Positions 56,074-64,000 of a stretch of 64,000 nt of DNA are shown in pieces. The DNA comes from Brumimicrobium glaciale (GTDB lineage: Bacteria > Bacteroidota > Bacteroidia > Flavobacteriales_D > Crocinitomicaceae). Position 1 is the first letter of the stretch, and each line of letters starts with the position of its first letter. The notes beneath the pieces were generated by a model, which made no database searches, was not told the DNA's origin, and worked only from the letters and a program-made list of their open reading frames with translations. The translations under genes and the position numbers were made by a program. The stretch spans positions 186,001 through 250,000 of the forward strand of contig NZ_SETE01000006.1 in the NCBI RefSeq assembly GCF_004152935.1, read 5' to 3'.

Positions 56074-56190
56074 AATTTTTTAAAGAGGTTTTATTTTTAA
56101 TTAAATATAAAAAGGGATTATTCACACCAAGTAAACTCTATATTTAAAACAATATTAGTATTTTAGTCCATCAATTAAACAAGTTAAATT

Positions 56191-56805
56191 ATGCATATCG
56201 CAGTTGCAGGAAATATAGGGTCAGGGAAGACAACTTTAACAGAGTTATTGTCCAAGCATTATGGTTGGGAAACGCATTATGAAAATGTATCTCAAAATCC
56301 ATATTTGAATGATTTTTATGAAGACATGCAACGTTGGTCTTTCAATCTACAGGTTTATTATTTGAATAGTAGATTTACGCAGATTCAAGAGATTCAGCAG
56401 ACGGATAAAGTGGTTATACAGGACAGAACTATTTATGAGGATGCATATATATTTGCACCAAATCTTCATTCAATGGGATTGATGACAACAAGAGATTTCG
56501 AAAACTACTTTTCTTTATTCAACTTGATTGAATCATTTGTTTCGTCTCCAGATTTATTGATTTATCTAAGAGCAAGCGTTCCAACTTTGGTCAACCAAAT
56601 CCAAAAAAGAGGACGTGAATATGAAGAGTCAATTCGTTTAGATTATTTGAAACGCTTGAACGAAAGATACGAAGCATGGATCAGTACTTACGATAAAGGA
56701 AAAATGATCATTGTGGATGTGGACAACAATAACTATCATGAAAATCCAGAAGATTTAGGGAAGATTATTTCTGGTATAGATGCGGAGATTAATGGGTTGT
56801 TTTAG
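56191..56805 (+). CDS. Deoxynucleoside kinase (dAK/dGK-like)
   Basis: A cytoplasmic kinase of the deoxynucleoside kinase family that salvages deoxynucleosides with ATP. The 204-residue protein has the P-loop AGNIGSGKTTLTELLSK (residues about 6-21), ENVSQNPYLNDFYED (substrate side), QDRTIYEDAYIF (the family's DRS motif as DRT) and the lid region KRGREYEESIRLDYL. Bacteroidota carry one or two of these; substrate preference cannot be read. Confidence 0.9.
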   Translation: MHIAVAGNIGSGKTTLTELLSKHYGWETHYENVSQNPYLNDFYEDMQRWSFNLQVYYLNSRFTQIQEIQQTDKVVIQDRTIYEDAYIFAPNLHSMGLMTTRDFENYFSLFNLIESFVSSPDLLIYLRASVPTLVNQIQKRGREYEESIRLDYLKRLNERYEAWISTYDKGKMIIVDVDNNNYHENPEDLGKIISGIDAEINGLF

Positions 56806-56906
56806 CTGGATCAGCTTTAAGCCATAGGCTGTAAGCTATATGCGATGATGTATGTGGAAAAAAAAATAATATTCTTTAATGGATCAAAATCAATATTTTT
56901 TATTTT

Positions 56907-56965
56907 GCCTAAAGCCTAAAGCCTAAAGCCTAAAGCCTAAAGCCTAAAGCCTAAAGCCTAAAGCC
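56907..56965. repeat. Heptamer tandem repeat (GCCTAAA)8
   Basis: Eight perfect head-to-tail copies of GCCTAAA (56907-56962), then GCC. It sits between the kinase gene and the convergent HEAT-like gene. AAGCCATAG occurs both at the right edge of the array and near 56817. The copy number is likely to vary by slippage. Confidence 0.97.
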
Positions 56966-56972
56966 ATAGAAC

Positions 56973-57539
56973 TTACATAATCTGATCATCAAAAGACTTC
57001 ACCAACTTAGAAATTTCTAATATCATCTGAACTTTCTTTTCTTCTTCGGCTTTTTCCTCATTGTGCTTTTCAGCAAATTCTCTCAAGATAATTTCAGCAT
57101 CTAAAATATGGTGCTCTTCGAATGGACCTTCCATGTTTTCAATAATAGTCAAACACTCTAAAGCTACTGCGAAGTCATACTGAACAGCAAGAGAAACGAA
57201 GTCTACTATGTATTCTGAGTAATCAACCTTACTGTTCCAAATAGTCGATAACAAAGGGATATGGATTTCATTGTATTCTTCATTCAACAAAACATCCATT
57301 ATAGTTTGTGCGCTAGAAGTCGACTTTATATCTCCAATAAAAGTGATTATTTCTTGTTCTATATTGGCCGTTACACCTTTATTCCAAAGGTCAACAATTG
57401 GCAAAATAACATTGTCATCACCATTTACTTTCAAAGCTTTTAAACCATCAATGATTTTCTTTTCGTCACCTGTATTGATGTCTTTAAGAATTGATTTAAT
57501 CTTTGCTCTTTGTTCTTCTGCTCTTTCTGCTGATGCCAT
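56973..57539 (-). CDS. Conserved HEAT-repeat-like cytoplasmic protein
   Basis: A 188-residue acidic, helical protein without signal or membrane segment. Successive helix pairs (IIDGLKALKVNGDDNVILPI, then IITFIGDIKSTSSAQTIMDV and VSLAVQYDFAVALECLTII) look like HEAT/armadillo units. The N-terminus (MASAERAEEQRAKIKSIL) and the EEKAEEEKKV stretch near the end are charged. A scaffolding role is possible; no partner is indicated by the neighbours, which are convergent or divergent. Confidence 0.75.
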   Translation of the reverse strand: MASAERAEEQRAKIKSILKDINTGDEKKIIDGLKALKVNGDDNVILPIVDLWNKGVTANIEQEIITFIGDIKSTSSAQTIMDVLLNEEYNEIHIPLLSTIWNSKVDYSEYIVDFVSLAVQYDFAVALECLTIIENMEGPFEEHHILDAEIILREFAEKHNEEKAEEEKKVQMILEISKLVKSFDDQIM

Positions 57540-57718
57540 TTTAATATGTTTTTTACAAAGTTAAGGATAAGTAAACTTTATACCCCATTTTCCTAACGAC
57601 TTATTCAAGTTCTTCCAGATAGTTTTGGATTTATCTTTATATTTACGTGATAGCTATTACTTTTAATGAAATCTAAAAGTTAAGTAATCCAATTTTATTC
57701 ACTTTCAATAACAACAAA

Positions 57719-58126
57719 ATGGCAAAATCTTCAACAGAGTTAAGATACGGAAATGATATCAATGCATTAGTGTTGAGAGTGGTATTGGGTTTGTCCATGT
57801 TTTATGGTCACGGTTTCGGGAAAATGAAAGTACTTTTTGGAGATGGTGAAATACAATTTGCTGATCCGTTGGGAATGGGAGTAACACTTTCATTGATTTT
57901 AGCTGTATTTGCGGAGGTTGTTTGCTCTTTCTTAATAGTTGGTGGACTGCTGACTCGTTATGCAGTGATACCTTTAATAATTACAATGGCAGTTGCTGTT
58001 TTTGTAGTGAACAGCGGTCAAATTTTTGGAAAAATTGAATTGCCATTAATTTACTTAGCTGGCTTTGTTGCGCTATTTTTTATTGGGCCAGGTCGTTTTT
58101 CATTAGACTACCTTATCAGAAAATAG
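57719..58126 (+). CDS. DoxX-family membrane protein
   Basis: A 135-residue protein with four membrane segments and the DoxX/DoxD-like pattern: ALVLRVVLGLSMFYGHGFGK, LSLILAVFAEVVCSFLIVGG (conserved Glu in segment 2), LLTRYAVIPLIITMAVAVFV and YLAGFVALFFIGPGRFSLDY. Members are linked to thiol redox chemistry or quinone-linked processes, but few are characterised. The TrmH-like gene follows after 27 bases. Confidence 0.87.
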   Translation: MAKSSTELRYGNDINALVLRVVLGLSMFYGHGFGKMKVLFGDGEIQFADPLGMGVTLSLILAVFAEVVCSFLIVGGLLTRYAVIPLIITMAVAVFVVNSGQIFGKIELPLIYLAGFVALFFIGPGRFSLDYLIRK

Positions 58127-58153
58127 AGTCGAGTAAATTTTAATAAAATAATT

Positions 58154-58621
58154 ATGAAAGTTAAAACGGATAATGCCAATTACTATGGCATTGGAATTAT
58201 GCAACACAAGCGCGGCTATAATATTGGAACTTTGTGGAGGTCGGCCTATATTTTAGGAGCTTCTTATATTTTTACGATTGGTAAAAGTTACAAGAAACAG
58301 ACATCTGATGTGTTGAAATCTTGGAGAGAAATTCCATTATTTCATTATGAGGATTTTGATGATTTCTACAAACATATTCCTTACAACAGTAAGTTAGTAG
58401 GTGTTGAGTTAGATGAGCGCGCAGAAATGTTATCTGAATACACGCATACTCCACGTGCTGTATACTTATTAGGAGCTGAAGACAATGGTTTGCCGCCAGA
58501 TGTTTTAGACAGGTGTCATGAATTGATTCAGTTGCCAGGAACAAACTCCTTGAATGTTGCCGTTGCAGGAAGTATTGTAATGCACGACAGAGTTTCTAAA
58601 ATCCCTACAAAATTGCCATAA
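58154..58621 (+). CDS. TrmH/SpoU-family RNA 2'-O-methyltransferase
   Basis: A 155-residue SPOUT methyltransferase with the trefoil-knot SAM site. Motif 1 is HKRGYNIGTLWRSAYILGAS (N and the catalytic R), motif 2 is YLLGAEDNGLPPDVLDRCHE and motif 3 is QLPGTNSLNVAVAGSIVMHD. It has no extra RNA-binding domain, as in TrmL-type short members. The RNA target cannot be deduced. Its stop codon touches the downstream terminator. Confidence 0.92.
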   Translation: MKVKTDNANYYGIGIMQHKRGYNIGTLWRSAYILGASYIFTIGKSYKKQTSDVLKSWREIPLFHYEDFDDFYKHIPYNSKLVGVELDERAEMLSEYTHTPRAVYLLGAEDNGLPPDVLDRCHELIQLPGTNSLNVAVAGSIVMHDRVSKIPTKLP

Positions 58622-58656
58622 AAAAACCGTCCAAACTTTACGTCAGGACGGTTTTT
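58621..58656. terminator. Bidirectional terminator between trmH-like gene and rplI
   Basis: AAAAACCGTCC pairs with GGACGGTTTTT across a loop of about 13 bases. With A and T runs on both sides it would stop both convergent transcripts. Confidence 0.88.
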
Positions 58657-58675
58657 AAAATATTGTTTACAAAGA

Positions 58676-59122
58676 TTACTCTTCGATCACTTCAAATTTG
58701 AATTCTGCAGAAACTTCTTTGTGAAGATTTGCTATTCCAGTATAAGTTCCAATTTCTTTAATTGGCTCTTCTACAATTTTCAAAGATCTTCTGTCTACTT
58801 CAACACCTTCAGCTTTTAACATTTCAGCTAACTGAATTGTGTTAACAGAACCGAAAATACGTCCATTTTCTCCAACTTTTGCTCCAATCTTGATAGTAAT
58901 ACCTTCGATTTTCTTAGCAACTGCTGCAGCTTCTTCTTTGATTTTATCTTCTTTATGAGAACGTTGTCTCAAAACTTCTTCATGTGCTTTTTTAGTTGAC
59001 TTAGTTGCAACTGCTCCATATCCTTGAGGAATTAAAAAGTTAAGCGCATATCCAGGTTTTACTTCAACGATATCGTCTTTGTAACCTAGTTTATCAACAT
59101 TTTTCTTTAATATGATTTCCAT
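58676..59122 (-). CDS. rplI: 50S ribosomal protein bL9 (RplI)
   Basis: A 148-residue protein with two domains joined by a long helix. The N-terminus is MEIILKKNVDKLGYKDDIVE with VKPGYALNFLIPQGYG. The connecting helix spans about 45-75, and the C-terminal domain has GRIFGSVNTIQLAEML. It is the last gene of the rpsF-rpsR-rplI operon, 31 bases after rpsR. Confidence 0.98.
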   Translation of the reverse strand: MEIILKKNVDKLGYKDDIVEVKPGYALNFLIPQGYGAVATKSTKKAHEEVLRQRSHKEDKIKEEAAAVAKKIEGITIKIGAKVGENGRIFGSVNTIQLAEMLKAEGVEVDRRSLKIVEEPIKEIGTYTGIANLHKEVSAEFKFEVIEE

Positions 59123-59153
59123 AATTGTCTTTTTAATGTGTTAATAAATGGGC

Positions 59154-59414
59154 TTATCTTAATTGATCTCCAACGTATGGAAGGATCGCTATGTGACGAG
59201 CACGTTTAACAGCCTTGTTCACTCTACTTTGAAACTTAGAAGAAGTTCCAGTGATACGACGTGGTAAAATCTTACCTTGTTCGTTTAAGAGTTTCAATAA
59301 AAAGTTTGCGTCTTTGTAATCAACGAATTTAATTCCGCTTTTCTGAAAACGACAGTATTTGTCCTTTTTAATGTCAATGTTTACCGGCGATAAATATCTT
59401 ACATCTTGTGCCAT
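59154..59414 (-). CDS. rpsR: 30S ribosomal protein bS18 (RpsR)
   Basis: An 86-residue platform protein, partner of bS6. It shows KDKYCRFQKSGIKFVDYKDA, NFLLKLLNEQGKILPRRITG and TSSKFQSRVNKAVKRARHIA followed by ILPYVGDQLR. The middle operon position between rpsF and rplI is canonical. Confidence 0.98.
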   Translation of the reverse strand: MAQDVRYLSPVNIDIKKDKYCRFQKSGIKFVDYKDANFLLKLLNEQGKILPRRITGTSSKFQSRVNKAVKRARHIAILPYVGDQLR

Positions 59415-59445
59415 AATTGCAATTTTTTTTGGTTCTTTACTTTAA

Positions 59446-59805
59446 TTACTTTGCTTCAGCCTTTGCAGGTTTCGCATTTTTCATTCTTGACTTTCTTTTC
59501 TCAGCCCACTCTTTGTGATGCTTGTCCATTTTAACAGTTAAGAAACGCATTACACGTTCGTCACGTTTGTAAGTCACCTCTAATTCAGATACTAGGTTTC
59601 CTTCTCCTTCATATTCTAAAAGAAAGTAAAATCCTGTTGTTTTTTTCTGAATTGGATAAGCCAATTTTTTCAAGCCCCAAGACTCAGAATTAGTTAGTTT
59701 TCCGCCAAGAGATTTAATCTCTTCTTCAAACTTCTTTACTGCTTCCTTTGTCTGATCTTCTGACAAAACGGGAGTTAAAATGAAAACAGTCTCGTAGTTA
59801 TTCAT
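59446..59805 (-). CDS. rpsF: 30S ribosomal protein bS6 (RpsF)
   Basis: A 119-residue protein that forms a heterodimer with bS18. It begins MNNYETVFILTPVLSEDQTK and contains SWGLKKLAYPIQKKTTGFYF and VTYKRDERVMRFLTVKMDKH. The Lys/Ala-rich end (KNAKPAKAEAK) is typical. A -7 box lies about 26 bases upstream. Confidence 0.98.
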   Translation of the reverse strand: MNNYETVFILTPVLSEDQTKEAVKKFEEEIKSLGGKLTNSESWGLKKLAYPIQKKTTGFYFLLEYEGEGNLVSELEVTYKRDERVMRFLTVKMDKHHKEWAEKRKSRMKNAKPAKAEAK

Positions 59806-60348
59806 AATATTATGTTTTATAATTAAGGCGACAAAGATAGATAAAAATCCTTTAATCCTATCGTTTTTAGTTAAAATGTTGGATGAGTTGAAATTGTGTT
59901 GTTAAGTGTGGTAATTCTGAATCATAAATGAGGAGCTATGAATTTTGCCATTCATGTTATATTGGTGAAGTTTTAAGGGTGATGAGTTTCTTAACTAGTA
60001 CTTATAATAAGGCAAATATTATTTTTTGCATTTGTCACTTTTAAGCAAATCTATTTGATTTTATTTAATGGTAATCGGATTAAATTTAATTGAAAGTAGG
60101 AGGTACTTATGTTTGAATTTCAAACCTATAGCTACTTTAAAAACTGATTGTTTCGAACTTCGTGAAATTAGAAACAACATAAAGTAGATTGTACTACTTC
60201 ATAATTATGATTTTATCATTACTTTTATGATAAGCTAACCAAATCCTTATTGTTTTGGAAGTGAGGTTAGCATAAATTTTAACAATCTATTTGAATTAAT
60301 AAATCATAAGAACTGTAAAGTTTAAGATTTAACAAAAGGAGTAATATT
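59806..60348. other. Divergent intergenic stretch, mostly unassigned
   Basis: Apart from the rpsF -7 box I see no gene, long palindrome or repeat here. It is AT-rich. An AAAAGGAG sequence immediately before the ATG at 60349 is an unusually good ribosome-binding site for this genome. Confidence 0.55.
59832..59839 (-). promoter_or_regulatory. Candidate -7 box of the rpsF operon
   Basis: On the minus strand this reads TATCTTTG, 26 bases before the rpsF ATG. There is no clear TTG at -33. Confidence 0.55.
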
Positions 60349-61959
60349 ATGCGGAAAAAATTCGTAGTCATTAGCACAGTGTTATTAATTATTACACTTG
60401 CTCTCTCTATTTACCTAAGTAGAAACTGGTACGTAGCCTTTGGTCTGTTTTTTATATTAACCGTCATGGGTTATATCGACATGATACAAACCAGGCATTC
60501 TATTCGTCGAATTTATCCTTTATTGGGGCGCTTGCGTTATGTGATGGAAGAGTTGAGACCGAAAATGTACCAATACTTTATTGAATCAGATATTGATGGT
60601 CGTCCATTTAATCGTTTAGATCGTTCTTCAATTTATCAACGCGCTAAAAATGTTAGAGATACTATTCCATTTGGAACTCAGTTAGATTTATATGCTGAGG
60701 GTTATGAATGGATGTGTCATTCTGTTGCACCGCGGGCTTTTGATACATTAAATCAAGATCCTAGGGTGAAAATGGGGAATAAGGATTGTAAGCAGCCTTA
60801 TTCTGCTAGTATATTAAATGTTTCTGCGATGAGTTTTGGTTCTCTAAGCGCAAATGCTGTTGAGGCATTGAATGGAGGGGCTAAACTTGGTAACTTTGCA
60901 CATAATACAGGAGAGGGAGGTTTAAGTGATTACCATTTAAAGCACGGAGGAGATGTCATTTGGCAAATCGGAACTGGATATTTTGGCTGTCGTGATGAAA
61001 ATGGAAACTTCAATCCAGAATTATTTTCTAAGAAATCACAGCACCCCAATGTTAAAATGGTTGAATTAAAACTTTCTCAAGGTGCAAAACCTGGTCACGG
61101 TGGAATTCTACCTGCCTCTAAAAACTCTGAGGAGATTGCTAGAATTCGTCACATTAAACCACATACTGTTGTTTCTTCACCACCTTTCCATTCTGCATTT
61201 GATACTCCGTTGGAGATGATTAAATTTATTAAGGAATTGCGAGATTTATCGGGAGGTAAGCCTGTAGGATTTAAATTATGTATTGGACATAAAAGTGAAT
61301 TTATTGCGATTTGTAAAGCAATGATTCACTTAGATATTTATCCAGATTATATTGCTGTTGATGGAGGTGAAGGTGGAACAGGTGCTGCTCCGCCAGAGTT
61401 TAGTAACTATGTTGGTGCACCAATGATTGATGGTCTAGACTTCGTTCATAATATCTTAAATGGATTAGGGATACGTCAACACATTAAGATTATAGCTTCT
61501 GGTAAAATCACTTCGGCATTTCACGTAGCTAGAGCAATGGCGCTTGGTGCTGATGCTTGTTATCAAGCACGTGCAATGATGATGGCCTTAGGTTGTATTC
61601 AAGCTTTAATTTGTAATACGAACGAATGTCCAACAGGAATTACTACTCAGAAAAAAGAATTGACTGTTGGTTTAGTCGTAAAAGATAAAAAGACACGTGT
61701 TGCTGAGTATCACAAGAAAATGCTGAAGAACTATGTAGAGCTTTTAGGAGCATCTGGACTAGATGAAACTAAAAACATTACGAGATCTCATATATATCGT
61801 CGTGTTTCTCTGAATGAGATGATCACTTATGAAGAACTTTTCCCTTCTATTGATTCTGGATCAATGTTAGAAGATGCTGGTATTCCAACAAAGTATAAAT
61901 TAGACTTTGCTAATGCGGATATGGGATGTTGGGGAATAAAATTTCATAAATTACAGTAG
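60349..61959 (+). CDS. Membrane-anchored FMN-binding glutamate synthase-family protein
   Basis: A 536-residue protein with two N-terminal membrane segments (residues about 5-22 and 27-45), then a complete glutamate synthase FMN barrel: SAMSFGSLSANAVEALNGGA, NTGEGGLSDYHL, KLSQGAKPGHGGILPASK and AVDGGEGGTGAAPPEFSNYV. Three cysteines, C416, C422 and C427 (spacing Cx5Cx4C), match the [3Fe-4S] ligands of GltB. The glutaminase domain is absent, so this is not a complete GOGAT. Such stand-alone barrels are widespread, and their reaction is unclear. The start is ATG after AAAAGGAG. Confidence 0.92.
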   Translation: MRKKFVVISTVLLIITLALSIYLSRNWYVAFGLFFILTVMGYIDMIQTRHSIRRIYPLLGRLRYVMEELRPKMYQYFIESDIDGRPFNRLDRSSIYQRAKNVRDTIPFGTQLDLYAEGYEWMCHSVAPRAFDTLNQDPRVKMGNKDCKQPYSASILNVSAMSFGSLSANAVEALNGGAKLGNFAHNTGEGGLSDYHLKHGGDVIWQIGTGYFGCRDENGNFNPELFSKKSQHPNVKMVELKLSQGAKPGHGGILPASKNSEEIARIRHIKPHTVVSSPPFHSAFDTPLEMIKFIKELRDLSGGKPVGFKLCIGHKSEFIAICKAMIHLDIYPDYIAVDGGEGGTGAAPPEFSNYVGAPMIDGLDFVHNILNGLGIRQHIKIIASGKITSAFHVARAMALGADACYQARAMMMALGCIQALICNTNECPTGITTQKKELTVGLVVKDKKTRVAEYHKKMLKNYVELLGASGLDETKNITRSHIYRRVSLNEMITYEELFPSIDSGSMLEDAGIPTKYKLDFANADMGCWGIKFHKLQ

Positions 61960-62059
61960 CTGGGGCTTCTGTAATTTGTGAAATTTTCAATATTGAGGGT
62001 GAGTTTTGAGTATTGAGGCGAGATCAATTGAAGAGTGAGCTTTGGAAATTTATAATATT

Positions 62060-62091
62060 GGGATTTTCTTTAATTAGAAAATCCCTTTTTT
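62060..62091 (+). terminator. Terminator after the glutamate-synthase-like gene
   Basis: GGGATTTTCT pairs perfectly with AGAAAATCCC across a six-base loop and is followed by six T residues. Confidence 0.88.
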
Positions 62092-62206
62092 GTTCTATAG
62101 GGTTTTAGAAATATAAAGTATTGAACCGATTTACTTCCTGACTGTACAAAGTGTTGTTAAGTGCTAATTTTATGTTAGCTACTTTTAAATATAACACACA
62201 TTTATT

Positions 62207-62875
62207 ATGTACAGATTGTTCCAGCTTACCTTATTGATTTCTATTTCCTTTTCAGGCTATTCTCAAAAAGATAAAAATGAGATTGTTTTTATAGATTCCT
62301 TAGGAAATAAAATTGAATCTAATGAATCCTATTTTGTTTTCAAACTGAATAATAGAACTGACTCAATAAAGCTTGATCACTTGTATGGTGGCGATTATTT
62401 CCGTATTTTTCCGATTAACTCAGTTCCTCAAGATTCAAATAGTAGTTCTTCATTTGTTCAAACTTATCACTCAACAGACCTTATTAGGTCGTGCAGAAAG
62501 GAGAAGATTGAGATTGTTGATTCCATAGATATTAATCAAGATGGTATTAAGGAATTATTCTTGCACCGTAAATGGAATTGTTCTGCAAATCCACCAGTTC
62601 CTAGTCCTTATGGTGTCGGGAATAGCTGGCAGAATTATAGTCAATATGAAGTGTGGGATATTCAATCAAAGAAAAGAATATTTGAAGTGAAAAATGTTAG
62701 TGAAGGATTTGCTGTTGTCTCTACAAGCGTTGTGAGAAGTTCTGGCTACAGCTTTAAAGTTGAAATAGACAAAAGTGGCTCAATTTTTATTTCGGATTTA
62801 ACAGGGAGGGATATTGATTTCGAAATGGGAGAATACGTTTTTGATAGAGAGACGGGGAGGTATAGAAAGGATTGA
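62207..62875 (+). CDS. Exported protein of unknown function
   Basis: A 222-residue protein with a signal peptide (MYRLFQLTLLISISFSGYSQ, cleavage near residue 20). The segment SIDINQDGIKELFLHRKW has the DxNxDG calcium-loop shape of FG-GAP/VCBS-like repeats, and a Ser-rich stretch lies near residue 80. No sorting domain or lipobox is seen. It is flanked by a terminator upstream and yidD downstream. The family is not recognised. Confidence 0.7.
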   Translation: MYRLFQLTLLISISFSGYSQKDKNEIVFIDSLGNKIESNESYFVFKLNNRTDSIKLDHLYGGDYFRIFPINSVPQDSNSSSSFVQTYHSTDLIRSCRKEKIEIVDSIDINQDGIKELFLHRKWNCSANPPVPSPYGVGNSWQNYSQYEVWDIQSKKRIFEVKNVSEGFAVVSTSVVRSSGYSFKVEIDKSGSIFISDLTGRDIDFEMGEYVFDRETGRYRKD

Positions 62876-62954
62876 ATTGTATAATATATTTTATGACCTC
62901 TTTTTGCAACCAATGTCACTCAACTTCCTCCTATAAAATCCGTAATTTTACACC

Positions 62955-63206
62955 GTGGAAGTAATCAAAAAAATCATACGATTTCCTTTTATTGTTTTGA
63001 TTCGATTGTATCAATACATCATCAGTCCGATATTTCCTGCGAATTGTCGGTATAATCCAACTTGTTCGCAATATTCTGTTGATGCAATTAAAGAATGGGG
63101 AGTGCTGAAAGGTGGTTGGATGGCAATAAAGCGAATTGGTTCTTGTCATCCGTGGGGTGGTTTTGGAGATGATCCTGTTCCGAAGAAAGAATCTAAAGAT
63201 TCATAA
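62955..63206 (+). CDS. yidD: Membrane protein insertion efficiency factor YidD
   Basis: An 83-residue membrane-associated protein that helps YidC-dependent insertion. The family core is complete: [40 protein letters not shown] and [17 protein letters not shown], with the three conserved cysteines. The start is a GTG at 62955; no nearby in-frame ATG would keep the N-terminal amphipathic helix. In many bacteria yidD sits in rpmH-rnpA-yidD-yidC, but here it is isolated. Confidence 0.93.
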   Translation: MEVIKKIIRFPFIVLIRLYQYIISPIFPANCRYNPTCSQYSVDAIKEWGVLKGGWMAIKRIGSCHPWGGFGDDPVPKKESKDS

Positions 63207-63207
63207 A

Positions 63208-63236
63208 TTGTTTGCGGTTGTTTGCGGTTGTTTGCG
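63208..63236. repeat. Three tandem copies of TTGTTTGCGG
   Basis: Two full copies and a nine-base third copy, directly after yidD. It is immediately followed by the inverted-repeat element at 63244-63399. Confidence 0.9.
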
Positions 63237-63243
63237 CTGTATT

Positions 63244-63399
63244 GGAACGCGGATGACACGGATGCAAGCAGCGCGGATAAAAGCGGATTTTTTATTGTAA
63301 CAAACTATCGTTTGTGAATTTGTTTTATTTGGGCGTAAAAAAGATGTTTTTAAAAATCCGTGTAAATCTGCGTTCGGAGATCCGCGTCATCCGCGTTCC
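63244..63399. repeat. Inverted-repeat element rich in CGGAT words
   Basis: GGAACGCGGATGACACGGAT (63244-63263) is answered in reverse complement at 63380-63399 with one mismatch. The interior also pairs partly (GCGGATTTTTT against AAAAATCCG). No frame is open across it. Confidence 0.8.
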
Positions 63400-63551
63400 G
63401 TCATGAGTAACACCCACGCCAACCAATTCGTAATTAAAAGATTCTTATTCCGATAGCTATCGGAATGTAATTAATTTCCGTTCTTTATGGAATTGGTACT
63501 TTCTTTGCATCCCAAGGAATTCAAAACGATAATACACTTTAATAACACATC

Positions 63552-64000
63552 ATGAATATTCAACGTCTCGTTATTCTATTTTTCATTCTTTTTACATTCA
63601 ATACTTACAGTCAAGAAGACAATCGGCTACAAAAAGTGGATAGTCTATTAGAAATTAGGCAACCCAATGCAGCCCAAGCAGAATTGTGGAATGCAATTGA
63701 AAAAGCTAAAATCGAGAAAGACCATTCAACGCTTTTAAAAGCATATCCTTATTTTTTAAGAATCGTTGGTCCTTTGGATAAAGATGAACGTGCAGCATTA
63801 TATTTCAAAATATTAGAAAGTACAAAAACGCTACCTGCTCCATCAAATTCGATTGCTCAATTGCAAATGATTCAGCAAATGACTTATAATAATTATCAAT
63901 GGATGAGTTATGGCTATTTGAAAATCTACGACTCTTTAAATTTGAGTGAAGACACAGTGCGACATAATTTCATTTTGGAAAATATCAAAACATTAGAAAG
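63552..64000 (+). CDS. Start of a large exported protein, alpha-2-macroglobulin-like (partial)
   Basis: The frame is open from the ATG at 63552 past the window edge (149 complete codons seen). A signal peptide (MNIQRLVILFFILFTFNTYS, cleavage near SQ) is followed by a helical stretch LQKVDSLLEIRQPNAAQAEL, then KAKIEKDHSTLLKAYPYFLR. That course resembles the N-terminus of the long Bacteroidota MG2/alpha-2-macroglobulin proteins (typical WKKVDSL…LPKSALEEV…KAK). The rest lies outside, so the family call is tentative. Confidence 0.6.
   Translation, partial: MNIQRLVILFFILFTFNTYSQEDNRLQKVDSLLEIRQPNAAQAELWNAIEKAKIEKDHSTLLKAYPYFLRIVGPLDKDERAALYFKILESTKTLPAPSNSIAQLQMIQQMTYNNYQWMSYGYLKIYDSLNLSEDTVRHNFILENIKTLE

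Larger units (their letters stand above)
63207..63551. other. Repeat-filled intergenic stretch
   Basis: It contains the TTGTTTGCGG tandem, the CGGAT inverted-repeat element and a perfect 20-bp palindrome ATTCCGATAGCTATCGGAAT at 63447-63466. No gene is seen. Confidence 0.75.

Noticed and set aside
56907-56965. CRISPR array or telomere-like repeat
   Set aside because: The unit is seven bases with no spacers, so it is a simple tandem repeat. Its likeness to plant telomere repeats is chance.

Overview
This window is chromosomal DNA from a low-GC member of the Bacteroidota, most likely the Flavobacteriales. The support is a type IX secretion (T9SS) C-terminal sorting domain on one protein, several -7 boxes of the Bacteroidota form TAnnTTTG (some paired with an upstream TTG), the near absence of Shine-Dalgarno sequences, the FtsZ tail ending in NSFLHDNVD, and the fused rpsL-rpsG-fusA-S10-spc-alpha ribosomal cluster. 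I cannot name genus or species from the sequence alone.

Layout. 1-7.9 kb is the distal division and cell-wall (dcw) cluster ftsW-murG-murC-ftsQ-ftsA-ftsZ, followed by a YqeY-like gene and a strong terminator. 8-13.2 kb holds a secreted YD-repeat-like protein, a YggS-family gene interrupted by one in-frame stop, a foldback mobile element, the Mg2+ transporter mgtE and a universal stress protein. 13.3-18.8 kb holds tRNA-Asn, a diacylglycerol/undecaprenol kinase, a NifU-like and Mrp-like iron-sulfur pair, a fatty acid desaturase, MmcQ/YjbR and S4-domain genes and a BI-1 family membrane protein. 18.8-34 kb is a looser accessory stretch: a decayed REP-type transposase-like gene, Kdo transferase waaA with a barrel-like protein, secreted proteins, purB, a delta-60-repeat T9SS cargo protein, an EI24/CysZ-like protein, a TPR/PD40 protein and a UvrD/PcrA helicase. 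Its intergenic spaces are full of palindromes and interspersed repeats.

34-51.3 kb is one uninterrupted block of about 17 kb with all genes on the plus strand: rpsL-rpsG-fusA-rpsJ-(S10 cluster)-(spc cluster)-secY-infA-rpmJ-rpsM-rpsK-rpsD-rpoA-rplQ. It makes ribosomal proteins, EF-G, the SecY translocon and the RNA polymerase alpha subunit. tuf, adk and map are absent from it. Two structured leader candidates lie in it, upstream of rpsL and of rpsD. 51.3-64 kb holds the GTPases era and der, a GH3-family gene paired with a secreted protein, a deoxynucleoside kinase, a HEAT-like protein, a DoxX-like protein, a TrmH/SpoU methyltransferase, the rpsF-rpsR-rplI operon, a glutamate-synthase-like flavoprotein, yidD, and the start of a large secreted protein resembling the alpha-2-macroglobulin family.

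The protein-coding content is mostly conserved housekeeping. The unusual content is between genes. The strongest item is a pair of about 512-521 bp foldback elements (10117-10637 and 28306-28817). Each has terminal inverted repeats, paired REP-like hairpins, a central perfect palindrome whose two arms have changed together between copies, and short flanking direct repeats. A transposase-like protein of the REP-associated (RAYT/Y1) type is nearby and appears to have lost both its second HUH histidine and its catalytic tyrosine. Other items are a cluster of three long hairpins before purB, a three-copy TACC-CGAG hairpin family, and the two ribosomal leaders. All functional readings are from sequence inspection only.
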